Source: Solimonas variicoloris DSM 15731 (GTDB lineage: Bacteria > Pseudomonadota > Gammaproteobacteria > Nevskiales > Nevskiaceae). From it: 64,000 nt of DNA. Positions 44,157 through 53,293 of the stretch are shown piece after piece. Every line of letters starts with the position of its first letter. Within the stretch, counting starts at the first letter, position 1. The notes beneath the pieces are model-generated. The model had not been told where the DNA came from. It worked only from the letters and a program-made list of their open reading frames with translations, and did not search any database. Position numbers and translations under genes: made by a program. The DNA lies in NCBI RefSeq assembly GCF_000382285.1, contig NZ_KB907938.1:1-64000 (forward strand). The letters run 5' to 3'.

Positions 44157-46082
44157 TCAGCGCACGACCGGCAGCAGCAGGCGGCTAGCGTGCGCGGCGC
44201 CGCGATGGACGCTCTGGGTCGCCGCCCGGTAATCGGCGGGCCGCGCGTCGAAGAGGTTGTCGACCCAGGTTTGCGGATTGCGGTCGTAGAGCGGGAACAG
44301 GCTGGACTGCACCTGCACGCCGATGCGATGCCCCGGCAGGAACACGTGATCGACGTTCGGCAGCGCGAAGCGGTAGGTCTCGACCTTGCCCGGCGTCAGC
44401 GCCCGCGGCGCGTCGAAGCCGTGCACGTAGCGACCACGGAAGATCTCGATGCCGACCGGCAGCTCGAAGCCGGCCAGGCTCGGCTTGGAACCTTCCCGGG
44501 CCGGTTCCGGCGAGTCGTCCGGATAGATGTCGATCAGCTTGACGACCCAGTCGCTGTCGCGGCCCGAGGTCGCCGCGTACAGCTCGACGCCCGGCGCGCC
44601 CATGATGTGCAGCGACGCGTCGAGCGGCGCGCTTTCGTAGACCAGCACGTCCGGGCGATCCGAGACGAAGCGCTGGTCGTGCACCAGCCACGGCTTCCAC
44701 TGGAACGGATCGCCCATGTGGATCGGCCGCGGCAGGAACGGCACCGGCTTGGCCGGATCGGAGACGTAGTCGTCGTGGCCGGCCTGCGCCGGCTTGTCGA
44801 AGCTGAGACCGAAGCCGGCGCTCAGGTACAGCGGCGTCGGCGTGCCCATCGGCCAGCGCGGCGATTCGTTCCAGCGATCGGCGCCGGTCGCGTAGCTCAG
44901 CGCCGCCGGCGTGCGCGGGTCCGCACCGTCCTTGAGGTAGTGGTCGAAGAACGGCTTGAGATAGCGCGTGCGGAATTCGGCGGCGGTGTCGCCGCGGAAG
45001 GTCAGCGCACCGAGCTCGTAGCCGTAGTGATTGACGCCGGAGTGGCGCCACGGGCCGATGACCAGCGAGACCGGCGCCCGGCGCCGCGGCGAATCCGCGA
45101 GCGCCCGGTAGACCGCCGGCGCGCCGTACGAATCCTCCTGGTCCCACTGGCCGACGATCAGCATCGTCGGCACCGTCAGCGGCCGCTGCGCCAGCAGCGC
45201 GTCGACCGCCTGCAGCGACCAGAACGGCGTGTACGCCGGGTTCTGCATTAGCTTCTGCACGAACGGGATCGCGTCGAGCCCCCATTGCCGCGCGAAGTCG
45301 CCGGCCGAACCGGCCTTGAGATAAAGCGTGTAGTCGTCGCCGGCACCGTGCGGAATCGCGCTGCCGCTGCCCTTGTCCTGGCTCATCTCCAGCGCGTAGT
45401 CGAAGCTGCTGACGCGAAACGCACCGTTGTGGAACCAGTCGTCGCCGCGCCAGCCGTCGACCATCGGGCTCTGCGGCGCGGCGGCCTTGAGCGCCGGATG
45501 CGGATCGATCTCGGCCATCAGCGCCGTGAAGCCGAGATAGCTCGAACCGATGATGCCGACCTTGCCGTTGCTCTCGGCGACGTTCTTCACCAGCCAGTCG
45601 ATGGTGTCGTAGGCGTCGGTCGACTCGTCGATGCCGCTGTCGTTGAGCGGCCCGGCGAGCGGGCGGTTCATGATCCACTCGCCTTCCGAGTGATGCAGGC
45701 CGCGGATGTCCTGGTAGACGCGGATGTAGCCGTCGTCGACGAACGGCGCGTCCATCGCCGGCAGCACCTCGGTGAGCTTCTGGCTGGCGACGCGCGCGGT
45801 CGACTTCTGGGCGTCGTACGGCGTACGCGACAGCAGGATCGGCGCGTCCTTCACGCCCTTGCGCATGAAGATCACGGTGTACAGCTTCACGCCGTCGCGC
45901 ATCGGCACCATCTCGACGCGCTTGATGAAGTCGGCCGACGGGCGCAGCTCGTCGTAGGCCGTCACGATGTCCGGCGTCATCGGCGTGACGCGCGCCGGCG
46001 CGGCGCCGGCGGCGGCAGGGGCGGCAAACGCGAGAGCGGCAGACAGCAGCAGTCCGGCAGACAGCGACGCGGCAGTTTTCAT
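44157..46082 (-). CDS. CocE/NonD-type esterase (peptidase S15 fold), exported
   Basis: A 641-residue protein with a signal peptide (about 1–28). The alpha/beta-hydrolase core has the nucleophile S181 in GIIGSSYLGF, an Asp in VGQWDQEDSYG and a His in IGPWRHSGVNH; the C-terminal jelly-roll (about 450–641) is typical of CocE/X-Pro dipeptidyl-peptidase enzymes. It hydrolyses esters, amides or acyl-amino acids outside the cytoplasm; substrate unknown. Confidence 0.92.
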   Translation of the reverse strand: MKTAASLSAGLLLSAALAFAAPAAAGAAPARVTPMTPDIVTAYDELRPSADFIKRVEMVPMRDGVKLYTVIFMRKGVKDAPILLSRTPYDAQKSTARVASQKLTEVLPAMDAPFVDDGYIRVYQDIRGLHHSEGEWIMNRPLAGPLNDSGIDESTDAYDTIDWLVKNVAESNGKVGIIGSSYLGFTALMAEIDPHPALKAAAPQSPMVDGWRGDDWFHNGAFRVSSFDYALEMSQDKGSGSAIPHGAGDDYTLYLKAGSAGDFARQWGLDAIPFVQKLMQNPAYTPFWSLQAVDALLAQRPLTVPTMLIVGQWDQEDSYGAPAVYRALADSPRRRAPVSLVIGPWRHSGVNHYGYELGALTFRGDTAAEFRTRYLKPFFDHYLKDGADPRTPAALSYATGADRWNESPRWPMGTPTPLYLSAGFGLSFDKPAQAGHDDYVSDPAKPVPFLPRPIHMGDPFQWKPWLVHDQRFVSDRPDVLVYESAPLDASLHIMGAPGVELYAATSGRDSDWVVKLIDIYPDDSPEPAREGSKPSLAGFELPVGIEIFRGRYVHGFDAPRALTPGKVETYRFALPNVDHVFLPGHRIGVQVQSSLFPLYDRNPQTWVDNLFDARPADYRAATQSVHRGAAHASRLLLPVVR

Positions 46083-46158
46083 CGATCGGTCCGGTGGTCG
46101 GCTATCAGGATTCCCGCACGGCACCCGTGCACCGATGGCGGGTGCCCCCAGGACGGCG

Positions 46159-46187
46159 AGCATAGGCACGGCGCCGGCCTGCGGCAA
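46159..46187 (-). promoter_or_regulatory. possible sigma-70 promoter of the CocE-type gene
   Basis: On the minus strand TTGCCG, a 17-base spacer and TATGCT, about 75 bases before the start codon. Both hexamers are four-of-six matches. Confidence 0.35.
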
Positions 46188-46315
46188 CGCATCGACTGCT
46201 GGCCGACGATCCTCCTGCCCTCGCGCATTCCTCGCGAGCGGTGCTCCCCGGCTCGCACGGCAACGGATACGCGGCCTCTGCCGTCAGCCGGATCGTGCGC
46301 GACGTACGGGCGCCG

Positions 46316-47692
46316 TCAGTGGCGCGCCGCGGCGACCGGCACGGCCGCCGGCGCCGTGCGGCGCAGGAAGCGCAGCGCCAGACCGATCGCCGCGACCGTC
46401 AGGCCGAAGATGAAGCCACACCACACGCCGGCCGGCCCGAGCTCCGTGCGCAGCGCCAGCCAGGCGGCGAGCGGCAGGCCGACGATCCAGTACGCGGTGA
46501 CGGTGATCAGCATCGGCAGGCGCGTGTCCTTGATGCCGCGCAGCGCGCCGTTCGCGGTCGCCTGCACACAATCGACGATCTGGAAGATCGCCGCGTAAAC
46601 GAGGAAACCCATCGCCAGCTTCGCGACCGGGGCGACGTTGGTGTAGAGTGCGACGATGGTATCGGGCAGCAGCAGCATCAGGCTCGCCGAGAACACGGCG
46701 AAGCCGACACCGATCGCCATGCCGACGCGGCCGCGCAGCGCGACCGCGGCGGCGTCGCCGGCACCGGCGGCAAGGCCGACGCGCACCGTCGCGGCCATGC
46801 CGACCGACAGCGGGATCATGAACATCACCGAGGTGAAGTTGATCGCGATCTGGTGCGCCGCCATGGTCTCGGAGCCGAAGCGCGCGACGATCAGCGCGCC
46901 GATCTGGAACAGGCTCGACTCGGCGAACAAGATCGCGGCGATCGGCAGGCCGAGCGGCAGGACCTGGCGCGTCGCGTCGCGCCACGGCCATGCGCCCGGA
47001 CCGAGGATGTGCAGCGCCCGCAGCACCGGCGTGCGCCAGTACTGCGCGGCGTAGACGAAGACCATCGAGCAGTCGGCGAGCGCCAGCGCGTAGCCGGCGC
47101 CGGCCGGGCCAAGCTCCGGCAGGCCGAGGCGGCCGTACATCAGCCCGTAGCCGAGCGTGCCGTTGACGACGAAGCCGACCAGCCCCGACACCAGCGACAG
47201 CCGCGTCAGGCCGTGCGCATCGGCGGCGTTGCGCTGGACGAAGTTGATGCAGGCCGGCACCGGCGCCAGCGCGATCGCGCGCAGATAGCCATCGGCGTAG
47301 GCGCGCGTATCGGATGCCAGACCGAGGAGGTCGAGCACCGGCTCACGCAGCAGCAACAGCAGCGCCGTCCACAGCAGGCCCATGACGATCGCCAGCAGCA
47401 GCGCGCCGCGCACGAAGCGGCCGATCTCGAGCGGATCGCGGCGCGCGCCGATCTTCTGCGCGACGATCGGCGACACCGCCATGAACAGACCGGAGAAGAA
47501 CACGAACAGCAAGAAGAAGACGTTCGCGCCGACCGCCACCGCCGCCAGCTGCGCGGCGCCGAGGCGCCCGGCGAGAATGGTGTCGACCGCGCCCATGCTG
47601 ACGAAGGACAGCTGAGCGACGACGATCGGCCAGGCGAGCTTGAAGTATTCGCGCGCCTCGGCGCGGAACACGTTTCGTTCGAGAGTGTGCAT
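46316..47692 (-). CDS. MATE-family multidrug/sodium antiporter (NorM type)
   Basis: A 458-residue polytopic protein with 12 predicted helices. FKLAWPIVVAQLSFVSMGAVDTILAGRLG and its second-half echo FAESSLFQIGALIVARFGSETMAAHQI are the MATE repeats. It exports cationic drugs in exchange for Na+ or H+. It is divergent from mntH. It is not a Wzx flippase: the sequence follows the NorM, not the PST, pattern. Confidence 0.93.
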   Translation of the reverse strand: MHTLERNVFRAEAREYFKLAWPIVVAQLSFVSMGAVDTILAGRLGAAQLAAVAVGANVFFLLFVFFSGLFMAVSPIVAQKIGARRDPLEIGRFVRGALLLAIVMGLLWTALLLLLREPVLDLLGLASDTRAYADGYLRAIALAPVPACINFVQRNAADAHGLTRLSLVSGLVGFVVNGTLGYGLMYGRLGLPELGPAGAGYALALADCSMVFVYAAQYWRTPVLRALHILGPGAWPWRDATRQVLPLGLPIAAILFAESSLFQIGALIVARFGSETMAAHQIAINFTSVMFMIPLSVGMAATVRVGLAAGAGDAAAVALRGRVGMAIGVGFAVFSASLMLLLPDTIVALYTNVAPVAKLAMGFLVYAAIFQIVDCVQATANGALRGIKDTRLPMLITVTAYWIVGLPLAAWLALRTELGPAGVWCGFIFGLTVAAIGLALRFLRRTAPAAVPVAAARH

Positions 47693-47868
47693 ATCGGCAA
47701 CCGCGAGAGGTGATCTCCCGCCGTCGGCGGGAACGAAGCGCCGCCGGAACCAGCGGGGCGCGTAGTCTGGGCATTTTCGCGCGGCGATGCCAGAGTACGA
47801 ACGACGCAGCCGCCACCGCAGGCGCGTCCGCCCGCCACGCCCGCCACCGCTTCGCCGCCGATCCCTCC

Positions 47869-49182
47869 ATGTTCAAGCTGCCGACGACCGCGACCGCACC
47901 GTTCTGTCCGTCCGAGGTGCGCGGCAGCGTCGCGATCCGTCCCGGCCTGCCGGCGTGGAAGAAGCTGCTGGCGTTCTGCGGCCCCGGCCTGCTGGTCTCG
48001 GTCGGCTACATGGACCCCGGCAACTGGGCGACCGACATCGAGGCCGGCGCCAAGTACGGCCATGCACTGCTGTTCGTGGTCGCCGCCGCCAGCCTCGCGG
48101 CGATGCTGCTGCAGACGCTGGCGATGAAACTCGGCGTCGCCACCGGCTACGATCTCGCGCGCCTGTCGCGCGAGCATTACGGCCGCCGCGCCAATACCGC
48201 GCTGTGGCTGCTCGCCGAGCTGGCGATCGTCGCCTGCGATCTCGCCGAGGTGCTCGGCAGCGCGCTCGCGCTGCATCTGCTGTTCGGCGTCAGCGTGCTG
48301 ACCGGCGTGGTGCTGACGGCGGCGAGCACGCTGGTCGTCATCGGTCTCAAGGGCAAGGGCTTCCGCCGGCTCGAAGCGATCGTGCTGGCGCTGGTGGCGA
48401 CGATCGCGTCGTGCTTTCTCGTCGAACTGCTGCTGGCCGGCCCCGAATGGAGCGCGGTGCGCGAGGGCCTGATGCCGCATGCCGGACTGGCGACCGACCG
48501 CGAGGCGGTGTACCTGGCGATCGGCATCGTCGGCGCCACGGTGATGCCGCACAACCTCTACCTGCACTCGTCGATCGTGCAGACACGACGCCTCGGTGAA
48601 GGCGAGGCGGCGCGGCGCGAGGCGATCCGCTTCCTGCGCGTCGATACCGTCGTGTCGCTGGCACTGGCGATGCTCGTCAACGGTGCGATCCTGGTGCTGG
48701 CGGCGACCGCGTTCCACGGCACCGGCTATGCCGACGTCGCCAGCATCGAGGACGCCTACCGTCTGCTCGAACCGGTAGTCGGCACCGCCGCCGCCGCGCT
48801 GCTGTTCGGCATCGCCCTGCTCGCCGCCGGCCAGAGCTCGACCTTCACCGGCACGATCGCCGGGCAGATCATCATGGAAGGCTTCCTCAACCTGAAGATC
48901 CCCTGCTGGCGGCGGCACCTGATCACGCGCGCGCTGGCGCTGGTGCCGGCCTTCATCGGCGTCGCCGTGCTCGGCGAGCACGCGGTCGGCACGCTGCTGG
49001 TGCTGAGCCAGGTCGTGCTGAGCCTGCAGCTGCCGTTCGCGCTGTACCCGCTGCTCCGCTTCACCGGCCGGCGCGACATCATGGGCAGCTTCGCCAATGG
49101 TCCGCTGACGCGCATCGCCGGCTGGAGCCTGTTCGTCGCAATCAGTGCGGCCAATCTGTGGCTGCTCGCGCAATTCCTGTAG
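47869..49182 (+). CDS. mntH: Nramp divalent metal transporter (Mn2+/Fe2+)
   Basis: A 437-residue Nramp protein that imports Mn2+ or Fe2+ with protons. The metal-site motifs are intact: MDPGNWATDI (DPGN 49–52) in helix 1 and VMPHNLYLHSS (MPHN) in helix 6. Eleven helices are expected. The ATG at 47869 is followed by the family N-terminus. A CCCGCCG–CGGCGGG hairpin sits in the 176-base gap to the MATE gene; I see neither a yybP-ykoY manganese riboswitch nor a clear MntR box. Confidence 0.93.
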   Translation: MFKLPTTATAPFCPSEVRGSVAIRPGLPAWKKLLAFCGPGLLVSVGYMDPGNWATDIEAGAKYGHALLFVVAAASLAAMLLQTLAMKLGVATGYDLARLSREHYGRRANTALWLLAELAIVACDLAEVLGSALALHLLFGVSVLTGVVLTAASTLVVIGLKGKGFRRLEAIVLALVATIASCFLVELLLAGPEWSAVREGLMPHAGLATDREAVYLAIGIVGATVMPHNLYLHSSIVQTRRLGEGEAARREAIRFLRVDTVVSLALAMLVNGAILVLAATAFHGTGYADVASIEDAYRLLEPVVGTAAAALLFGIALLAAGQSSTFTGTIAGQIIMEGFLNLKIPCWRRHLITRALALVPAFIGVAVLGEHAVGTLLVLSQVVLSLQLPFALYPLLRFTGRRDIMGSFANGPLTRIAGWSLFVAISAANLWLLAQFL

Positions 49183-49210
49183 CCGTCGCGGAATCGGTAA
49201 GCTTGCGCCG

Positions 49211-49570
49211 ATGAATCCTTCCGCCGCCACCGGGCCGCAGCCGGCCACCGCGCCGGCCGCCGCGCTCGCAATCACCCTGGTCAGCTGTCCGCCGGACGCC
49301 GCCGAGCGCATCGCCCGGCACCTCGTCGACGCGCGTCTGGCGGCCTGCGTCAGCGTGCTGCCGCAGCTGCGCTCGATCTACCGCTGGCAGGGCGCCGTCG
49401 AGCAGGCGGACGAAGCGCTGCTGCTGATCAAGCACCCGGCCGCGGGCTTCGAAGCGCTGCGCGCGGCGGTCCTGCGCGAGCATCCGTACGAACTTCCGGA
49501 AATCGTCGCGGTCCCTGTCGGGGCCGTTCACCCGCCCTATCTCGACTGGATTCTCGCCTCGTGCGCCTGA
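49211..49570 (+). CDS. cutA: CutA divalent-cation tolerance protein
   Basis: A 119-residue CutA, a small trimeric ferredoxin-fold protein. It has the family's ITLVSCPPDAAERIARHLVDARLAACVSVLP, IYRWQGAVEQADEALLLIK and HPYELPEIVAVP (shortened here to recognisable blocks). Linked to copper tolerance in E. coli; the molecular role is unsettled. It starts the cutA–dsbD-like–tlpA–aroQ–accBC run, and its stop overlaps the next start (TGATG). Confidence 0.94.
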   Translation: MNPSAATGPQPATAPAAALAITLVSCPPDAAERIARHLVDARLAACVSVLPQLRSIYRWQGAVEQADEALLLIKHPAAGFEALRAAVLREHPYELPEIVAVPVGAVHPPYLDWILASCA

Positions 49571-50028
49571 TGCCTGCCCGCGGCTTCGCCGCCCTCGCCC
49601 TGCTCGCCTGCACCAGTGCCGGCGCCGCGCCGGGCAATGCCCTCGAGCGCCGCGCCAGCGTCGACGACTTGCTGCCGGCGGCGCAGGCCTTCGACCTGAT
49701 GCCGATCGAGCGGCGCGGCGCGCAGCTGCATCTGAGCTGGAACATCGCGCCGGGCTACTACCTGTACCGCCAGCGTATCCGCGTCGAGCTGCTCGGTCCG
49801 ACCGCGGCCGGCCTGCGGCCGATCCGCCTGCCGCAGGGCATCGACCACGTCGACGAGCATTTCGGCGCCGTGCAGATCTACCGCGGCCTGCTCGAAGCCG
49901 AGGTGCCGCTGAACCTGCCGGCGGCCGCGGCGCAGCAAGCGCTGCGACTGCGCGTCAGCTTCCAGGGCTGCGCCGACGCCGGCGTCTGCTATCCACCGCA
50001 AACCCTCACGCAAACGCTGAATCCCTGA
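49570..50028 (+). CDS. stand-alone DsbD N-terminal domain (nDsbD), full-length protein missing
   Basis: A 152-residue exported protein equal to only the periplasmic alpha domain of DsbD. The active-site pair is C134 and C140 in FQGCADAGVCYPP, as in E. coli nDsbD, and WNIAPGYYLYRQR is the preceding family block. The eight-helix membrane part and the C-terminal thioredoxin domain are absent; the frame stops and a TlpA-type gene begins at once. In the same gene order elsewhere a complete dsbD stands here. LLAC at C14 may be a lipobox. GTG 49561 is an alternative start. Confidence 0.85.
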   Translation: MPARGFAALALLACTSAGAAPGNALERRASVDDLLPAAQAFDLMPIERRGAQLHLSWNIAPGYYLYRQRIRVELLGPTAAGLRPIRLPQGIDHVDEHFGAVQIYRGLLEAEVPLNLPAAAAQQALRLRVSFQGCADAGVCYPPQTLTQTLNP

Positions 50029-50029
50029 C

Positions 50030-50554
50030 ATGCGCAAGCCTGCCGTCTTCATCGCCCTCGCCCTGCTCGGCGCCGCCGCCGGCGCGCTGTCGTACCGGCA
50101 CTTCGCGCAGCCGAAGGTCGAGCGCGCGACGACCATCGCCCCGGCGCTGAGCTTCGCGACGCTCGACGGCAAGACGCTGGCGCTGTCGTCGCTGCGCGGA
50201 CGCTGGGTGCTGATCAACTTCTGGGCCTCGTGGTGCGCACCGTGCATGGACGAGCTGCCGCATCTGGTCGCCGCACAGAGCAACTACGGCTCGCTGGGCC
50301 TGCAGATCATCGGCCCGGCCCTCGACGAGCCGGCCGCGGTGCAGCCGCTGCTGCGCCGCTTCCAGATCAACTATCCGGTCGCCGCCAACTTCAGCGCCGG
50401 CGACGCCGCGATGCGCGAGCTCGGCAACGACCGCGGCGCGCTGCCGTTCTCGGTGCTGATCGATCCGGACGGCTTCGTCGCCGAACGCGTGCTCGGCGGC
50501 ATGAGCGCCGAACAGCTGCAGCAGCTGCTGCAGCGGCATCTCGGCCGCTCCTGA
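50030..50554 (+). CDS. TlpA/ResA-type membrane-anchored thioredoxin
   Basis: A 174-residue protein with an N-terminal signal-anchor (about 5–22) and a thioredoxin fold of the TlpA/ResA class: FWASWCAPCMDELP gives the WCxxC pair C69–C72, and GALPFSVLIDPDG the cis-Pro loop. It starts one base after the nDsbD stop. Such proteins act on periplasmic disulfides, for example in cytochrome c maturation; with nDsbD they could form a small redox relay, but neither can bring electrons across the membrane. Confidence 0.92.
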   Translation: MRKPAVFIALALLGAAAGALSYRHFAQPKVERATTIAPALSFATLDGKTLALSSLRGRWVLINFWASWCAPCMDELPHLVAAQSNYGSLGLQIIGPALDEPAAVQPLLRRFQINYPVAANFSAGDAAMRELGNDRGALPFSVLIDPDGFVAERVLGGMSAEQLQQLLQRHLGRS

Positions 50555-50589
50555 GCCCGGACCGCCAAACGCACCGAAATGCCGCGATC

Positions 50590-50619
50590 TTGTAGGTAAC
50601 TGCCTGTAAATCCTATTTC
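50590..50619 (+). promoter_or_regulatory. possible promoter for aroQ-accBC
   Basis: TTGTAG (50590–50595), an 18-base spacer and TATTTC (50614–50619), in an AT-richer stretch between tlpA and aroQ. Confidence 0.3.
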
Positions 50620-50683
50620 GCGCTTGTTTTCGGCGACAGGGCTGCGGCAGAATCGGGCCATACCAAGAACGCGAGCACTCTGC

Positions 50684-51127
50684 TTGAGCCACCTGCTGCT
50701 GATCAACGGGCCCAACCTGAACCTGCTGGGCACCCGTGAGCCGGGCGTGTACGGGCACCAGACCCTGGCCGACATCGAGCGAGAGCTGGGCACCGAGGCC
50801 GCACGGCTCGGCCACCAGCTGTCGAGCTTCCAGAGCAATCATGAAGGCGCGCTGGTCGACCGCGTCCAGCAGGCCCGTGCCGACGGCGTCGCCTTCATCC
50901 TGATCAACCCGGGCGCGTACACGCATACCAGCGTGGCGCTGCGCGACGCGCTGCTGGCCGTCGCCATCCCGTTCATCGAAGTGCATCTGTCGAACGTCCA
51001 CGCCCGCGAGCCGTTCCGCAAGCACTCGTATCTGTCCGACATCGCTTCGGGCGTCATCGCTGGCTGCGGCGCGCTGGGTTACCGGCTCGCACTGCAGGCG
51101 GCGCATGCACGCCTTTCGCAAAACTGA
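50684..51127 (+). CDS. aroQ: type II 3-dehydroquinate dehydratase
   Basis: A 147-residue AroQ, third step of the shikimate pathway. [21 protein letters not shown] with the catalytic Tyr, [17 protein letters not shown] and [14 protein letters not shown] with the catalytic His are present. The family N-terminus begins at LSHLLLING, so the start is taken as TTG 50684; no better start codon lies nearby. The aroQ-accB-accC order is a gammaproteobacterial hallmark. Confidence 0.93.
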   Translation: MSHLLLINGPNLNLLGTREPGVYGHQTLADIERELGTEAARLGHQLSSFQSNHEGALVDRVQQARADGVAFILINPGAYTHTSVALRDALLAVAIPFIEVHLSNVHAREPFRKHSYLSDIASGVIAGCGALGYRLALQAAHARLSQN

Positions 51128-51152
51128 CAAGCGCATCCCTGAGGAGGGAGCA

Positions 51153-51596
51153 ATGGATTTACGCAAGATCAAGACGCTGATCGATCTCGTCGAGCAGTCC
51201 GGCATCTCGGAGCTGGAAGTGCGCGAGGGTGAGGAATCAGTGCGCATCAGCCGCCAGATGGCGGCGCCGGTGCAGCCGGTCTATGCCGCGCCGCTTCAGG
51301 CGCCGGCAGCGCCGGCCGCCGTGGCCGCGCCTGCAGCGCCGGCCCCGGTCAAGGCCGACAACCGTCACATCGTCAAGGCGCCGATGGTCGGCACCTTCTA
51401 CCGCGCGCCGTCGCCGGGCGCCAAGCCGTTCGTCGAGATCGGCCAGACCGTCAAGGCCGGCCAGGTGCTGTGCATCATCGAGGCGATGAAGATGCTCAAC
51501 CAGATCGAGGCCGACAAGGCCGGCGTCGTCGTCGAGGTCCTCGCCGAGAACGAAAAGCCGGTCGAGTTCGACCAGCCGCTGTTCGCCATCGAGTGA
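51153..51596 (+). CDS. accB: biotin carboxyl carrier protein of acetyl-CoA carboxylase
   Basis: A 147-residue BCCP. The biotin is attached to K113 in [14 protein letters not shown]; an Ala/Pro-rich linker (about 38–68) joins the N-terminal dimerisation helix to the biotinyl domain, and the thumb (FYRAPSPGA) is present. It carries CO2 between AccC and AccAD in fatty acid synthesis. GAGGAGGGAG lies upstream of the ATG. Confidence 0.97.
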   Translation: MDLRKIKTLIDLVEQSGISELEVREGEESVRISRQMAAPVQPVYAAPLQAPAAPAAVAAPAAPAPVKADNRHIVKAPMVGTFYRAPSPGAKPFVEIGQTVKAGQVLCIIEAMKMLNQIEADKAGVVVEVLAENEKPVEFDQPLFAIE

Positions 51597-51618
51597 ACCG
51601 GAACAGCCCCTTCCGGCC

Positions 51619-52980
51619 ATGAAAGAGATCAAGAAAATCCTCATCGCCAACCGCGGTGAGATCGCCCTGCGCATCCTGCGCTGCTGTCGCGAGCTCGGCA
51701 TCAAGACGGTCGCCGTCTATTCGACCGCCGACCGCGAGCAGAAGCATGTCGCGCTCGCCGACGAGGCCGTCTGCATCGGCCCGCCGCAGGCGGCGCGCTC
51801 CTACCTGAACATGGCGGCGATCATTTCCGCCGCCGAAGTGACCCAGGCCGACGCCATCCATCCGGGCTACGGCTTCCTGTCCGAGAATGCCGACTTCGCC
51901 GAGTCGGTCGAAAAATCCGGCTTCATCTTCATCGGCCCGCGTGCGGAGACGATCCGCCTGATGGGCAGCAAGACCAACGCCAAGGCCGAGATGATCGCCG
52001 CCGGCGTGCCCTGCGTGCCGGGCAGCAACGGCGTGCTGCCGGACGACGACGACGAGTGCATCCGCATCGCCGCCGAAGTCGGCTATCCGGTGCTGATCAA
52101 GGCTGCCTCCGGCGGCGGCGGCCGCGGCATGCACGTGGTGCGCGCGGAAGGCGATCTGATCCAGAAGATCCAGCTCGCGCGCACCGAGGCGCAGGCCGCG
52201 TTCAAGGACGGCTCCGTGTTCATGGAGAAGTACCTGGAGACGCCGCGCCACATCGAGTTCCAGGTGCTGTCCGACGGCCAGGGCAACGCGATCCATCTCG
52301 GCGAGCGCGACTGCTCGATGCAGCGCCGCAACCAGAAGGTCGTCGAGGAATCGCCGGCGCCGGGCATCACCGAGGAGCAGCGCGAGGAGATCGGCACGCT
52401 CTGCGTCGAGGCGTGCAAGCGCATCGGCTATCGCGGCGCCGGCACCTTCGAGTTCCTCTACGAGGACGGCCGCTTCTACTTCATCGAGATGAACACCCGC
52501 ATCCAGGTCGAGCACCCGGTGACGGAGATGGTCACCGGCGTCGATCTGATCAAGGAAATGATCCGCATCGCCGACGGCAAGCCGCTGAAGAAGAAGCAGG
52601 GCAACATCCGCATGCGCGGCCACGCGATCGAGTGCCGGATCAACGCCGAGAACGCGCGCACCTTCGTGCCCTCGCCCGGCGAGATCAAGAAGTACCACGC
52701 GCCGGGCGGCCCGGGCATCCGCCTCGACTCGCACTGCTACGCCGGCTACAAGGTGCCGCCGCACTACGACTCGATGATCGGCAAGCTGATCGCCTACGGC
52801 TCCGACCGCAAGAGTGCGATCGCGCGCATGCGCCAGGCGCTGGCCGAGATGGTGATCGAGGGCATCCAGACCAACATCCCGCTGCAGCGCCGCATCATGG
52901 CGGACCCGGTGTTCAAGGAAGGCTCGCACCACATCCACTACCTCGAGAAGATGCTCGAGCAGTGGGCGACGGAGGAGTGA
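51619..52980 (+). CDS. accC: biotin carboxylase subunit of acetyl-CoA carboxylase
   Basis: A 453-residue AccC with ATP-grasp fold: [16 protein letters not shown] at the N-terminus, the Gly-rich lid [27 protein letters not shown] and [16 protein letters not shown]. It carboxylates the biotin on AccB using bicarbonate and ATP. It follows accB after 22 bases. In many relatives prmA comes next; here it does not. Confidence 0.98.
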   Translation: MKEIKKILIANRGEIALRILRCCRELGIKTVAVYSTADREQKHVALADEAVCIGPPQAARSYLNMAAIISAAEVTQADAIHPGYGFLSENADFAESVEKSGFIFIGPRAETIRLMGSKTNAKAEMIAAGVPCVPGSNGVLPDDDDECIRIAAEVGYPVLIKAASGGGGRGMHVVRAEGDLIQKIQLARTEAQAAFKDGSVFMEKYLETPRHIEFQVLSDGQGNAIHLGERDCSMQRRNQKVVEESPAPGITEEQREEIGTLCVEACKRIGYRGAGTFEFLYEDGRFYFIEMNTRIQVEHPVTEMVTGVDLIKEMIRIADGKPLKKKQGNIRMRGHAIECRINAENARTFVPSPGEIKKYHAPGGPGIRLDSHCYAGYKVPPHYDSMIGKLIAYGSDRKSAIARMRQALAEMVIEGIQTNIPLQRRIMADPVFKEGSHHIHYLEKMLEQWATEE

Positions 52981-53293
52981 GCAAAGCGAGAAGGCCTTGA
53001 AGGGCAAGCTCGCCTTGCGAACGCCCGGCCGGTATTTGCCCATGGCGAGGCACGACGCAAGGTCCTGCCGAGTCGGGCAAGGACGGCCGGGCCGGCGGTC
53101 GATTCGGCTGGACCGTCGCGCCAGTGGCGGTCGCGCAGCAACAGGAAAAGCCCCGGCCCGCCGGGGCTTTTTCGCATCTGCAGCGCATGATCAAATGCCC
53201 GCGCCATGTGGCGGTGCAGCAATAGTCAGCCCGAGCCCCCCTCACTAAGCTCGCCGCCATTTCCGGTTTTCCATTGCATTGCAGGAGAGACAG
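52981..53293. other. gap after accC, no gene seen apart from a terminator
   Basis: This 313-base stretch contains no convincing gene. The only recognisable element is the terminator at 53146–53172. An 83-codon open frame from 52997 is Arg-rich without family resemblance and crosses the terminator, so it is discounted. The prmA gene often found here is absent. Confidence 0.6.
53146..53172 (+). terminator. rho-independent terminator of the accBC transcript
   Basis: AAAAGCCCCGG and CCGGGGCTTTTT pair around CCCG, with a run of five T residues on the plus strand. Confidence 0.85.

Noticed and set aside
46316-47692. Wzx-type flippase for the glycan locus
   Set aside because: The protein follows the NorM-type MATE pattern and lies more than 11 kb from the glycosyltransferases.
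47693-47868. Manganese (yybP-ykoY) riboswitch before mntH
   Set aside because: Only a simple CCCGCCG/CGGCGGG hairpin is seen; the conserved loops of the aptamer are absent.
52997-53248. 83-codon frame after accC, at the place of prmA
   Set aside because: Arg-rich without any methyltransferase motif, and it runs through the rho-independent terminator.
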